DNA from: JAHBWV01 sp964588385
Lineage (GTDB): Bacteria; Planctomycetota; Phycisphaerae; Phycisphaerales; UBA1924
NCBI GenBank assembly: GCA_964588385.1
Contig: CAZPPG010000009.1
Coordinates: 21,856 to 85,855, forward strand
Direction of reading: 5' to 3'
Length of the DNA: 64,000 nt
Under the pieces are notes generated by a model. It did no database searches, was not told the DNA's origin, and worked only from the letters and a program-made list of their open reading frames with translations. Numbering within the stretch: position 1 is the first letter of the stretch; the number at the start of each line of letters is the position of its first letter. Of this stretch, positions 25,938 through 36,157 are shown in pieces. Both the position numbers and the translations under genes were made by a program.

Positions 25938-26807
25938 TCAGTGGGCGGCGATCCGCGTGTAGGTTTCGGGGCGGCGATCGCGGTAGAACTGCCAGACGTT
26001 GCGGACTTCCTGGATCATGTCGAGGTCGAGGTCGGCGACGACGACCTCGTCCTTGTCGCGCGAGGCCTCGGCGATGATCTTGCCGCGGGGATTGCAGAAG
26101 TAGGATTGGCCGTAGAACTCGCCGATGCACCAGGGCTTCTCGGTGCCGACGCGGTTGATGGCGCCGACGTAGTACTGGTTGGCGACGGCGTGGGCAGGCT
26201 GCTCGAGTTTCCAGAGGTACTCAGAGAGGCCCGCGACGGTGGCGCTGGGGTTGAAGACGATCTCCGCGCCGTTCAGGCCGAGCTCGCGGGCTCCTTCCGG
26301 GAAGTGGCGGTCGTAGCAGATGTAGACGCCGATCTTTCCGAAGGGGGTCTGGAAGACGGGATATCCCTCGTCGCCGGGCTTGAAGTAGAACTTCTCCCAG
26401 AAGCCGGGATGGCAGTGGGGGATGTGTTTCTTGCGGTAGCGGCCGAGGTAGTCGCCGGTGTGGGAGATGACGGCGGCGGTGTTGTAATAGACGCCGGCCA
26501 TGGCGAGTTCGTAGATGGGGACGATCATGACCATGCCGCGGCGCTTGGCGATCTCCTGCATGAGCTTGATGGTGGGGCCGTCGGGGATGGGCTCGGCGGT
26601 CTCGTACCAGCGGGTCTCTTGCTCGGCGCAGAAATAAGGCCCGTAGAAGATCTCCTGGAGGCAGCAGACCTGGGCTCCCTTGTCGGCGGCCTGATCGATG
26701 AGGGCGATGTGCTTGTCGATCATCGCCTTCTTGACCTTGTGGAGGTCGGCGTGATCGGGGAGCGGGTTGGAGCACTGGATCAGGGCGGCGCGGGTGATGC
26801 GTGGCAT
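25938..26807 (-). CDS. nitrilase-superfamily amidohydrolase, beta-ureidopropionase-like
   Basis: 289 aa. Carbon-nitrogen hydrolase with the Glu-Lys-Cys triad: LQEIFYGPYF (Glu52), YRKKHIPH (Lys127) and VYICYDRHFPEGAREL (Cys164). FNPSATVAGLSEYLW and AINRVGTEKPW are typical of the N-carbamyl-beta-alanine amidohydrolase/N-carbamoylputrescine amidase branch. The first would hydrolyse N-carbamyl-beta-alanine to beta-alanine, CO2 and ammonia in pyrimidine breakdown. No dihydropyrimidinase is adjacent, so the substrate is inferred only. It is divergent from the MFS gene. A semialdehyde dehydrogenase that could act later in the same catabolism lies 1.4 kb away. Confidence 0.9.
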   Translation of the reverse strand: MPRITRAALIQCSNPLPDHADLHKVKKAMIDKHIALIDQAADKGAQVCCLQEIFYGPYFCAEQETRWYETAEPIPDGPTIKLMQEIAKRRGMVMIVPIYELAMAGVYYNTAAVISHTGDYLGRYRKKHIPHCHPGFWEKFYFKPGDEGYPVFQTPFGKIGVYICYDRHFPEGARELGLNGAEIVFNPSATVAGLSEYLWKLEQPAHAVANQYYVGAINRVGTEKPWCIGEFYGQSYFCNPRGKIIAEASRDKDEVVVADLDLDMIQEVRNVWQFYRDRRPETYTRIAAH

Positions 26808-26897
26808 GCGGGAGAGTTTACAGGAAGGCGGGGCGCGGGGTGAGCGGGCGGCGAGGGAGATCCGAGGGCAGGGGCCCGAAGCGGACTACCCTCGGCC

Positions 26898-28199
26898 ATG
26901 CGATCACGCAAGCCGGCGGTCGGCTTCATCTTCATCACGCTGATGCTGGACGTTCTGGGGTTCGGGCTGCTGATCCCGGTCGCGCCGCGCCTGGTGCAGA
27001 GTCTGATCAACGGCGGGCAGGGAGGGACCGAGGACGAGGCCGCGCCGTATGTCGCGCTGCTGATGACGACGTGGTACGCGATGGCGTTCCTGTGCGCCCC
27101 GGTGCTGGGAGCGTTGTCGGATCGGGTGGGCCGGAGGCCGGTGATCCTGATCGCGCTCTTGGGGTCGGGCCTGGACTTCTTTGCGCAGGCCCTGGCGCCG
27201 ACGCTGGTGTGGCTCTTCATCACGCGGGCGTTGAACGGTGTCTCGGGCGCGAGCATGACGGTGGCGAACGCGTATATCGCGGACATCACGCCCCCCCACA
27301 AGCGAGCGGCGGCGTACGGAATGGTGGGCGCGGCGTTCGGGCTGGGCTTTGTGATTGGGCCGGTGCTGGGTGGGGTGCTGGGTGAGATCAACATCCGGCT
27401 GCCGTTCTATGTGGCGGGCGGGCTGACCCTAATCAACTGGATGTACGGCATGTTCGTGCTGCCGGAGTCGCTGCCAAAGGAGCGGCGGAGCAGGATCAGT
27501 CTGTCGCGGCTGAACCCGGTGGGCGCGTTTGGTGTGCTGTGGCGGTATCCGACGGTGGCGAAGCTGGCGGCGTCGCTCTTCCTGTTGAACATGGCGCAGT
27601 TCGGGCTGCACGCGACGTGGGTGCTGTACACGGGGCACCGGTATGGATGGAGCGCGCGGCAGGTCGGCTTGTCGCTGGCGGTGGTGGGGATCGGGGCCGC
27701 GATCGTGCAGGGGGGGCTGACGCGGAAGATCGTGCCGAAGCTGGGCGAGCGGTGGTCGCTCCTGCTGGGGATCGCGATGGGCGCGTGCGCGTACGCGGCG
27801 TACGGGCTCGCGACCCAGGGGTGGATGATCTACACCATCATTGCGATCGCCTCGCTTGGATCGGTGGCGGGGCCAGCGGCGCAGGCGCTGATCACGCACA
27901 CGGTTCGCCCGGATGAGCAGGGGACGGTGCAGGGTGCGCTGACAGGGCTCCAGAGCATCGCGGGAATCTTCGGGCCGCTGGTCGGTGGGCTGACCTTTGC
28001 GTACTTCATTTCCGAGCGTGCGCCGATGGCGCTTCCCGGCGCGCCGTTCTTTGTCGGCGCGGCGTTGTCCGTGCTGGGACTGATCGTCGCGGCGTGGGCC
28101 GTGCGGAAGATCGCACCGATCCACGCGCCGGTGACGACCGAGGAGATCGTCGAGGCGTCGGTGCCGAGTGTGGGTGCGCTCGAGCCCAAGGGCGACTGA
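26898..28199 (+). CDS. MFS transporter, TetA-like drug:H+ antiporter family
   Basis: 433 aa, about twelve membrane helices. N-terminal LDVLGFGLLIPVAPRL and the loop 2-3 motif GALSDRVGRRPVILIAL match the DHA1/TetA branch; GFVIGPVLGGVLGEI is antiporter motif C in helix 5. The central loop (PKERRSRISLSRLNPVGAF) is short. TetA-like proteins export tetracyclines or other small molecules, but many members are uncharacterised, so tetracycline resistance should not be assumed. It is divergent from the amidohydrolase and convergent with the dehydrogenase. Confidence 0.88.
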   Translation: MRSRKPAVGFIFITLMLDVLGFGLLIPVAPRLVQSLINGGQGGTEDEAAPYVALLMTTWYAMAFLCAPVLGALSDRVGRRPVILIALLGSGLDFFAQALAPTLVWLFITRALNGVSGASMTVANAYIADITPPHKRAAAYGMVGAAFGLGFVIGPVLGGVLGEINIRLPFYVAGGLTLINWMYGMFVLPESLPKERRSRISLSRLNPVGAFGVLWRYPTVAKLAASLFLLNMAQFGLHATWVLYTGHRYGWSARQVGLSLAVVGIGAAIVQGGLTRKIVPKLGERWSLLLGIAMGACAYAAYGLATQGWMIYTIIAIASLGSVAGPAAQALITHTVRPDEQGTVQGALTGLQSIAGIFGPLVGGLTFAYFISERAPMALPGAPFFVGAALSVLGLIVAAWAVRKIAPIHAPVTTEEIVEASVPSVGALEPKGD

Positions 28200-28235
28200 T
28201 GCGTCGGTTTCGGCCCGTGAGAGACGCCTGACGTT

Positions 28236-29768
<1,533 letters not shown>

Positions 29769-29839
29769 GTGGCGCTCCGATCGTGCGTGTGAAGGGTGGA
29801 CGGATTGTAATCGAACCGGAGCGCGGATCGGCGGGAGAA

Positions 29840-32380
29840 TCAGGGGGCTGGGCGGCTGAGTTCGGCGTGGAGCTCGATGGCGGTCTTGCTGCGCTCGTGA
29901 TCGGTGCCATAGAGGGCGGTGAACTGCTCGGCGGCGAGGCGGGCGTGCTCGAGGGCCTCTTCGGGGCGGCGCGCGTGCTTGAGGGCCAGCGCGAGGGCGT
30001 AGCGTGTCTGGGCGGTGAACCAGTGGGTGGGCCCGTTGACCCGGATGGAGTCGGCGAGAATGGCGGTGTGCTCGGCGATGGCGGCGTCGAGCTGATCGTA
30101 CTTGTAGAGGGAGTTGGCGACGCCGTATCGAGCGGAGAGGGTGTCGGGCGCGTCGGCGCCGACGAGGCGTGTGCGGGCCTCCACGACCTCGCGGTAGAGT
30201 TCCTCGCCGCGTCTTGGGTTTCCCAGACGCGTCTCAAGGCCGGCGAGGTTGCCGCGGATCGTGAGCGAGCCGGGATCATCGGGTTCGAGCAGCTCGCGGG
30301 CGAGGGCCTCGGCCCGGCGGAGGTACGCGGCGGCCTCGGTGTCGCGTTTGAGATCGAGCATGGTTGCGCCGATGTTGTTGCACAGGCCCAGCACGATCAT
30401 GGGGGGCGGCTGGAAGCGGGCCTCGGCGATGCGGAGGGTCTCGATCTGCATGTCGAGCGACTTCTCGGTCTGTCCGATGCGGTCGTAGGCCGTGGCGAGG
30501 TTGATGGCGGCGATGAGGGTCTGCTTGTGGTTGGGATCGAGGAGTCGGCGAAGTCCGGCGATCGCGGTCTCGAGCGTCGCGACGGACTCCGGCCCTCGAT
30601 CAACGGCCTCGTACGCGGCGCCGAGATCGTTCATCAGGCGGTAGAGCCAGGGATCGTCCTCGCCGAGCACCTCGCGGGCTTCGGGGAGATACGACTCCAG
30701 GAGGTCGACGCAGGCGTGGTACTCCTGGCGCGCGTAGACCAGTGAGGCGAGCGCGATCTTGGTGCGGAGGATCTCGGCGCGGTTGTCGGCGGCACGGTTG
30801 CCGGACGCTGCGCCCGCGCCGAGTTCAAGGGCGCGCCGGAGGTGGCGCTCGGCATCGTCGATCTGGGAGAGCTCGGAGAACAGGACGCCGATGGTGCTGT
30901 GCACGCCGGCGGCGATGAGCGGCCGATTTCCGAGGCGAGCGTCGACCTTCTCGCTGGCGCGGCGCAGGACGGCGAGGGTCGCTTCGTCGGGAGCGCGCTC
31001 GAAGGGCGAGGCCTGGCCGAGCAGGTCTTCGGTGATGAACTGGTTGACCTCGGCGAGCATCTGGGCCTGGCGGACCGCCTCGCGGCGCTGGCGATCGGCC
31101 TCGAGCAGGCCGAGCCAGAGTCCGAAGAAGCCGAGCGCGAGCGCGGCGGCCGCGACGCCCATCGCGAGCACCAGCCCCTTGCGGCGGCGCGCGAAGGTCG
31201 CGGCGCGATAGCCGATGGTCGGCGGTCGCGCATCGATGGGCTCCGAGCGGAGGATCCGTGAAAGGTCCTGGGCCAGGTCGGAAACGGAGGCGTAGCGGCG
31301 ATCGGGGTCCTTCTCAAGGGCCCGGGCGATCACGCAGTCAAGGTCGCTGAGCACCCAGCGGGGCGTGGCATCACCCGCGAAGCGATCGAGGTGGCGTGCG
31401 CGGACGCGGCTTGCGGGCTCGGGGACGTCGTCGCGGATTCGTTTGAGTACGTCGAGCATGGGCCCGCCGGTGGCGATCGGCGGCCTGCCGCACGCGAGTT
31501 CGAAGAGGATCGCGCCGAGCGCGTAGACATCGGCGCGGGTGTCGACGGTTGCGCCCGAGGCCTGCTCGGGGGCCATGTATGCGGGCGTGCCGATGGGGAG
31601 GCCGAGGGTCTGGGGCGTGGACTCGCCGAAGAGCTCCGGGATGGGCTTGGCGATGCCGAAGTCCAGGACGCGCGGCGTGTCTCGGCCGTCCGAGCGCGAG
31701 ACGAGGATGTTCGCGGGCTTGAGATCGCGATGGATCACGCCGCGCTGGTGGGCGTGCTGCACGGCATCCGCGACGGCGAGCATCAGCTCGATGCGGGCGC
31801 GCAGGTCCAGGGCGTGGCGCCGGCAGTGCTCGGTGATCGCGACGCCCTCGACGTAGTCCATGACGAGATAGGGAAGTCCTTCGGCGGTACGTCCGGCGTC
31901 GAGGATGCGCGCGATGCTGGGGTGATCGGTCTTCTCCAGCGAGCGTCGCTCGAACTCGAAGCGGGCGGCGAGTTCGGGGCTGATGGCGGCGTGCGGCACG
32001 AGCTTGATGGCGACGCGACGGCGGACGGGCTCTTCCTGCTCGGCGAGGAGCACGAGCCCGCTGCCGCCTGATCCGATGCGATCAAGGATGCGGTAGGGTC
32101 CAATGGTTTCGGGCAGGTCCGCGGGGCGTCCCTGGCCGGTGCGGGCCGGATCCAGCGTTTCTGAGTCCGCGGGATCGACGGTGGGGGCGTTGGCGTCGTT
32201 GGGGGCGGCCCGGGTCGCGTACGAGGTCTCATCGTGCGCGAGGAGCGAGCGGACCTCGTCGGCGAGCGGCTTGTGCGTTCTTTCAAGGGCGTCGAGCGCG
32301 GCGGGGCGAGCGGCGCGGGGGAGCTCGCGGATGCGGACGAACTCGTCGGAGATGCGCTGGTGGAAGTCGCGCTCGTTCAT
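29840..32380 (-). CDS. transmembrane serine/threonine protein kinase with C-terminal TPR-like repeats
   Basis: 846 aa from the ATG at 32380, which overlaps the sigma-factor stop as ATGA. N-terminal helical region, then a Pkn-type kinase (about 93-375): glycine loop RIGSGGSGLVLL, Lys126, VIHRDLKPANIL with catalytic Asp219, DFG at 240-242, and GTPAYMAPEQASG. One membrane helix follows (about 402-426), then about 420 residues of TPR-like repeats (DDAERHLRRALELG, AAYLRRAEALARELL, EEALEHARLAAEQF), expected outside the membrane. Sigma/kinase/TPR pairs of this form are common in Planctomycetes. Substrates and signal are unknown. Confidence 0.93.
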   Translation of the reverse strand: MNERDFHQRISDEFVRIRELPRAARPAALDALERTHKPLADEVRSLLAHDETSYATRAAPNDANAPTVDPADSETLDPARTGQGRPADLPETIGPYRILDRIGSGGSGLVLLAEQEEPVRRRVAIKLVPHAAISPELAARFEFERRSLEKTDHPSIARILDAGRTAEGLPYLVMDYVEGVAITEHCRRHALDLRARIELMLAVADAVQHAHQRGVIHRDLKPANILVSRSDGRDTPRVLDFGIAKPIPELFGESTPQTLGLPIGTPAYMAPEQASGATVDTRADVYALGAILFELACGRPPIATGGPMLDVLKRIRDDVPEPASRVRARHLDRFAGDATPRWVLSDLDCVIARALEKDPDRRYASVSDLAQDLSRILRSEPIDARPPTIGYRAATFARRRKGLVLAMGVAAAALALGFFGLWLGLLEADRQRREAVRQAQMLAEVNQFITEDLLGQASPFERAPDEATLAVLRRASEKVDARLGNRPLIAAGVHSTIGVLFSELSQIDDAERHLRRALELGAGAASGNRAADNRAEILRTKIALASLVYARQEYHACVDLLESYLPEAREVLGEDDPWLYRLMNDLGAAYEAVDRGPESVATLETAIAGLRRLLDPNHKQTLIAAINLATAYDRIGQTEKSLDMQIETLRIAEARFQPPPMIVLGLCNNIGATMLDLKRDTEAAAYLRRAEALARELLEPDDPGSLTIRGNLAGLETRLGNPRRGEELYREVVEARTRLVGADAPDTLSARYGVANSLYKYDQLDAAIAEHTAILADSIRVNGPTHWFTAQTRYALALALKHARRPEEALEHARLAAEQFTALYGTDHERSKTAIELHAELSRPAP

Positions 32381-32961
32381 GGCGGATCGCCTCCGGCCGG
32401 GTCGCCTTCGGGCGGGGTGTGGCCGAAGTCGCGGCTGAGCTCGCGCCGGAGCCAGGCGCGGGCGACGGTCCAGTCGGCTTCGGCGGTGCGCTTGGAGACA
32501 CCGACCGAGGAGGCGATCTGGTCCATGGTCATGCCGCCGAGGATGCGGAGGGTGACGACGTCGGCCTGGCGTTCGCTGAGCGCGCGGAGTCGATCGAGTG
32601 CGGCTCTGATGCGTTCGAACTCGATGGGCGTGGGGGGGTGATCGGTGAGGTCGGAGTCGAGTTGGAGGCGAAGGCCGCCGCCGCCGCGCTTGTCGGCGTT
32701 GTGAGCTCGAGCGTGGTCGATCAGGACCTGCTTCAGGACTCTTGAGGCGAGGGCGATCCGCTGCGTGTGGGGGATGCCGTCCAGGCCGCTGGACATCAGG
32801 CGCATGCATGCCTCATTGACGAGGGCGGTAGGCTGGAGGGTGTGGTTTCGGCGTTCGCGCGCGAACATGCGTTCGGCGGCGTCGCGCAGCTCGGCGTAGA
32901 GGGTCTCGGTGACGACCGGACTCACGCCCGACGGGCTGTCTTGAGGATGTTCCTGCCTCAT
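32377..32961 (-). CDS. ECF-type sigma-70 family RNA polymerase sigma factor
   Basis: 194 aa from the ATG at 32961, preceded by GGAG; an 84-residue upstream extension is rejected. Sigma region 2 is short (TETLYAELRDAAERMFARER, VNEACMRLM, ASRVLKQVLIDHARAHNADK). Region 4 is clear: LSERQADVVTLRILGGMTMD then IASSVGVSKRTAEADWTVAR, a helix-turn-helix. This is the planctomycete ECF type often paired with a Ser/Thr kinase. Here the kinase follows with an ATGA overlap, which suggests coupled translation and a joint pathway in which the kinase controls the sigma factor (inference). No anti-sigma gene is visible. Confidence 0.9.
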   Translation of the reverse strand: MRQEHPQDSPSGVSPVVTETLYAELRDAAERMFARERRNHTLQPTALVNEACMRLMSSGLDGIPHTQRIALASRVLKQVLIDHARAHNADKRGGGGLRLQLDSDLTDHPPTPIEFERIRAALDRLRALSERQADVVTLRILGGMTMDQIASSVGVSKRTAEADWTVARAWLRRELSRDFGHTPPEGDPAGGDPP

Positions 32962-33312
32962 CTCGGCTCCGTTCTCCCCACGGGGCGCGGAATTCGGCTG
33001 CGGATCCGGCGGCGGATTCCGCAGATGGGGGGACGTGGCAGTGTACCGCGGGAGGTTCCCGGGTTCGCTGCGATGTGTCCATGGGCGGATGTTGGTGTCT
33101 GGCGGGCGGTGGGGGGCGGATGCTGAGCGGCCCCCGCTGGGTGCGGTGCCGCGAGACTTGGACCCGGGCCGCGTGCGTTCCCCGCAAGGGCCCTTGCGAA
33201 TCCCTCCTCTCAATAGGGACCGCGGCTCGGGGCCGGTCGTTTGTGCGTGCGGGGCTACGCTCCCATTCCATCGCGACGCGTGTGTGCGTCGCCTGGATGA
33301 AGGGGCGATCGG
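32962..33312. other. intergenic region between the sigma factor and the ABC-F gene
   Basis: 351 bp between divergent genes. No coding frame here has convincing start or codon use. AAGGGG at 33300-33305 serves as ribosome-binding site of the TTG start at 33313. No terminator or repeat was recognised. Confidence 0.5.
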
Positions 33313-35211
33313 TTGCTTCTGAGCGCGCGCGAGATCTCACGGACTCATGGTTTGCAGACGCTCTTCAGTGGCGTCTCGCTGAGCGTTGCCGAGGGCGATC
33401 GCGTCGGGCTGATCGGCCTGAACGGCGCGGGGAAGAGCACGCTTCTGAAGCTTCTGGCCGGCGAGGACCAGCCCGATGAGGGAACCATCGTCGGTGCCAA
33501 GGGCCTGCGCGCCGTGTATGTCGCGCAGCAGGACGTCTTCCCGGACGGCATGACAGCTGGCGAGGTGGTCATCGACGGCGCTGAGCATGGCGTGGATGTC
33601 GCCGCCATGGACCACCACGAGGCGGAGATGCTGGCGGAGATGATCCTGGAGCGCGTCGGCTTTGATGAGGCGCACACCCGGACAGCGGCGAACTCGCTCT
33701 CCGGTGGGTGGAAGAAGCGCCTCTCGATTGCGCGCGGGCTGGCGCGGGCCGCCGGCGAGCCGGATTTGCTTCTGCTTGACGAGCCGACCAATCACCTGGA
33801 CATGGCGGGGATCGCGTGGCTGGAGGAGTTGGTGACGCGTCCGGGTCCGAGCGGCGTGCGATTCGCGTCGATCTTCGTCACGCATGACCGAGCGTTCCTG
33901 GAGCGCGTGGCCACGCGGATTGTGGAGCTCAGCGCCGCGTACCCGCTGGGGACGCTCGCGGCGGATGGGAACTACACCAACTTTCTCCGTCGCAAGGAGG
34001 AGTTTCTGGAGGGGCAGGCGGCGGCGGAACGGTCGATGGCCAATCAGGTTCGGCAGGACCTGGCATGGCTGCATCGCGGCCCCCAGGCACGCCGCACCAA
34101 GGCCAAGAGCCGCATTGATTCGAGTTATCAGCGGATCGACGAGCTTGCGGAGTTGAAGTCGCGGAACGCGGCGGCCCAGGGAGCCGCGGCCCGAGTGGAC
34201 TTCAACGCGACGGAGCGGAAAACACGAAAGCTCATCTCGGCGCGGGGCATTTCCAAGTCGCTGGGCGGCCGCAAGCTCTTTGAGGGCGTGGACGTTGATC
34301 TGGGTGTGGGCGATTGTCTGGGCCTGCTCGGGCCGAACGGCAGCGGCAAGACGACGATGATCCGCGTGCTGACCGGGGAGCTTGCGCCTGATACAGGCAA
34401 GGTCACCCGCTCGGAGCCGCCGCCGCGAGTTGTTGTGTTCAGTCAGCACCGCAAGGATTTCGAACCGACGACGCTGCTGCGGGACGCGCTCTGCCCCGTC
34501 AGCGATCAGGTGCGGTTCCGCGGCCAGGCGATGCACGTCACGGCCTGGTCGCGCCGATTCCTCTTCAAGGACGCGCAGCTCGCTCAACCGGTGAGCTCAT
34601 TGAGCGGCGGCGAGCTGGCACGAATCCACATCGCGCGGATCATGCTCGAGCCGGCGGACGTGCTCGTGCTCGACGAGCCGACGAACGATCTGGACATCCC
34701 CACCCTGGAAGCGATGGAAGAGGCCCTCGAGGACTTTCCCGGCGCGCTCGTGCTCGTGACCCACGATCGCGCGATGCTCGATCGCCTCGCGACGGATGTG
34801 CTCGCGCTCGACGGTCGCGGGGGCAGCGCGATGGTGGCCAGCGTCGAGCAGGCCGTGGCGCTCGAAAAGCGGGCTGCGGCCGGGTCGGCCTCTTCCGATG
34901 CGAGCCGGCAGGTGGAGTCGAATCGCGAGCTATCGCGCCGAACGCCGACGACGCCGCAGCCACCCGCTGCTGCGGTGCCCGCACCGAAAAAGAAGCTCAG
35001 TTACAACGAGCAGCGCGAGTTTGACGCCATGGAGTTGAGGATCGCCGAGGCCGAGGCGAAAGTCACGAGCGCGGAGGCCCGCGTCAACGATCCGAAGATC
35101 GCCAATGACCACGCCGCCATGGCCAAGGCGTGCGACGACCTCGGCGCGGCGCAGGCCGCTGTGGCTGCGCTGTATGCCAGGTGGGAAGAGCTGGAAGCGA
35201 AGCAGTCCTGA
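33313..35211 (+). CDS. uup: ABC-F family ATPase, Uup-like
   Basis: 632 aa, starting at TTG 33313 with AAGGGG seven bases upstream. Two ATPase domains without membrane segments. Domain 1: GLNGAGKST, LSGGWKKRLSIARGL, LLLLDEPTNHLDM. Domain 2: GPNGSGKTT, LSGGELARIHIARIM, VLVLDEPTNDLDI. The inter-domain linker carries basic residues (RKEEFLEGQAAAERSM). The C-terminal extension PKKKLSYNEQREFDAMELRI followed by a coiled coil is typical of the Uup subfamily. ABC-F proteins act on the ribosome; Uup is linked to ribosome function, DNA transposon excision and competition tolerance in other bacteria. No resistance role is implied. Confidence 0.9.
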   Translation: MLLSAREISRTHGLQTLFSGVSLSVAEGDRVGLIGLNGAGKSTLLKLLAGEDQPDEGTIVGAKGLRAVYVAQQDVFPDGMTAGEVVIDGAEHGVDVAAMDHHEAEMLAEMILERVGFDEAHTRTAANSLSGGWKKRLSIARGLARAAGEPDLLLLDEPTNHLDMAGIAWLEELVTRPGPSGVRFASIFVTHDRAFLERVATRIVELSAAYPLGTLAADGNYTNFLRRKEEFLEGQAAAERSMANQVRQDLAWLHRGPQARRTKAKSRIDSSYQRIDELAELKSRNAAAQGAAARVDFNATERKTRKLISARGISKSLGGRKLFEGVDVDLGVGDCLGLLGPNGSGKTTMIRVLTGELAPDTGKVTRSEPPPRVVVFSQHRKDFEPTTLLRDALCPVSDQVRFRGQAMHVTAWSRRFLFKDAQLAQPVSSLSGGELARIHIARIMLEPADVLVLDEPTNDLDIPTLEAMEEALEDFPGALVLVTHDRAMLDRLATDVLALDGRGGSAMVASVEQAVALEKRAAAGSASSDASRQVESNRELSRRTPTTPQPPAAAVPAPKKKLSYNEQREFDAMELRIAEAEAKVTSAEARVNDPKIANDHAAMAKACDDLGAAQAAVAALYARWEELEAKQS

Positions 35212-35250
35212 TAGCGGACGACGATGGCCCCCCGTGCGGGGAGGACTCGC

Positions 35251-35388
35251 TCAGTCCTTCTTGGCCGCGCCGTCCTTCTTCGCGCCCGTTTCCTTCTTGA
35301 CGAGGATGTACTTGGACTTCCACTTGCGGCTGCTGCCATTGCGCTTCTTGGTCGCCCAGCGGATCTTCTTCTTCACCATCTCTGCCAT
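35251..35388 (-). CDS. very small lysine-rich basic protein, unknown
   Basis: 45 aa from the ATG at 35388: MAEMVKKKIRWATKKRNG, then SSRKWKSKYILVKKE and a Lys/Ala tail. About one residue in three is Lys or Arg. The size, charge and Trp/Lys pattern resemble small nucleic-acid- or ribosome-binding proteins, but no family is recognised. It is convergent with the ABC-F gene (39 bp between stops) and lies downstream of the RRM gene past that gene's terminator. It could be a chance frame, but composition and position look genuine. Confidence 0.5.
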   Translation of the reverse strand: MAEMVKKKIRWATKKRNGSSRKWKSKYILVKKETGAKKDGAAKKD

Positions 35389-35506
35389 GGGTCGTTGCTC
35401 CAACGTGTTCGATCGTGATGCTGTCGGCGAGGGACGACGTGTCCGTCGGTCCGACGGGAGTTCGAGGGATCGAGCGTCGATGATATGTTCCGGCTCGTGG
35501 CGGGGC

Positions 35507-35543
35507 GCGAAAAACAAAGCCGGGGCCCGCGAAGGCCCCGGCT
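35507..35543 (-). terminator. rho-independent terminator of the RRM gene
   Basis: On the minus strand a perfect 10-bp stem (arms 35543-35534 and 35527-35518, loop of 6) is followed by TTGTTTTTC. It lies 52 bp past the RRM stop at 35595. Confidence 0.88.
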
Positions 35544-35594
35544 CGTGAAGTCTGTCGAATCAGACGGGCACCGGACGGAAAGTCCGGCGTGGGT

Positions 35595-35939
35595 TCACCA
35601 CTTGCCGCGGCCACCGCCGCCGCCGCCGCCACCGAAGCCGCCGCGGCCACCGCCGCCGCCGCCACCGAAGCCGCCACGACCACCACCGCCGCCGCCCTCG
35701 CGGGGCTTGGCCTCATTGACCGTGAGGTCGCGGCCGTCGACGTTGGTGCCGTTGAGAGCGTTCATTGCCGCGCGGGCCTGCGTGTCATCGCTCATCTCGA
35801 TGAAGCCGAAGCCGCGGGGACGACCGGTCTCACGGTCCATGACCAGAGACGCGGAGGTGACCGTGCCGTGTGTCTCGAAGAGCTGACGAAGCTGAGATTC
35901 GGAAGTATTGAAAGAGAGGTTGCCGACGTAAATCTTCAT
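35595..35939 (-). CDS. RRM-domain RNA-binding protein with glycine-rich tail
   Basis: 114 aa from the ATG at 35939. A single RNA recognition motif fills residues 1-80: RNP2 is KIYVGNLSF at the N-terminus and RNP1 is RGFGFIEM near residue 45. The rest is a Gly/Arg tail of (G)nRGGFGGGGG repeats ending RGKW. It matches bacterial RRM proteins (Rbp type), which bind single-stranded RNA and are often cold-induced. A leader inverted repeat (35950-35995) ends at the ribosome-binding region. An upstream in-frame extension is rejected. Confidence 0.93.
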   Translation of the reverse strand: MKIYVGNLSFNTSESQLRQLFETHGTVTSASLVMDRETGRPRGFGFIEMSDDTQARAAMNALNGTNVDGRDLTVNEAKPREGGGGGGRGGFGGGGGGGRGGFGGGGGGGGRGKW

Positions 35940-35949
35940 GATCTTCTGC

Positions 35950-35995
35950 CTTGCCCGAGAGTGTTGTGGATGACCGCTGCTTGAACTCGGGCAAG
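35950..35995 (-). promoter_or_regulatory. leader stem-loop next to the RRM start codon
   Basis: Perfect 10-bp inverted repeat, arms CTTGCCCGAG (35950-35959) and CTCGGGCAAG (35986-35995), with a 26-nt loop, 10 nt upstream of the ATG. On the mRNA the 3' arm ends at the AAGG that would pair with 16S rRNA, so the stem could mask translation. Confidence 0.6.
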
Positions 35996-36157
35996 AGAGA
36001 AGCGTCGGAGACCTCGGGATTTCCCGTCCACGATTTGGACGAGACCCGATGCCGAATGGAGAAATGGTAGGTGCCGCGGCTCCGGATCGTGGGATGAATC
36101 GGGAGAATCCCTGAAATTGTGCCCCGAACCGCGTTGGCGGGCTCAGAAGCGGCTTTC

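Noticed and set aside
24658..25962. 434-codon plus-strand open frame
   Set aside because: Lies entirely opposite the choice-of-anchor A gene, which has signal peptide, domain motifs and sorting tail; the plus frame has no such features.
26898..28199. Tetracycline resistance gene call
   Set aside because: The protein belongs to the TetA-like MFS branch, but nothing in sequence or context shows the substrate.
33313..35211. Antibiotic-resistance ABC-F protein
   Set aside because: The C-terminal LSYNEQREFD coiled-coil is of the housekeeping Uup type, not of the resistance subfamilies.
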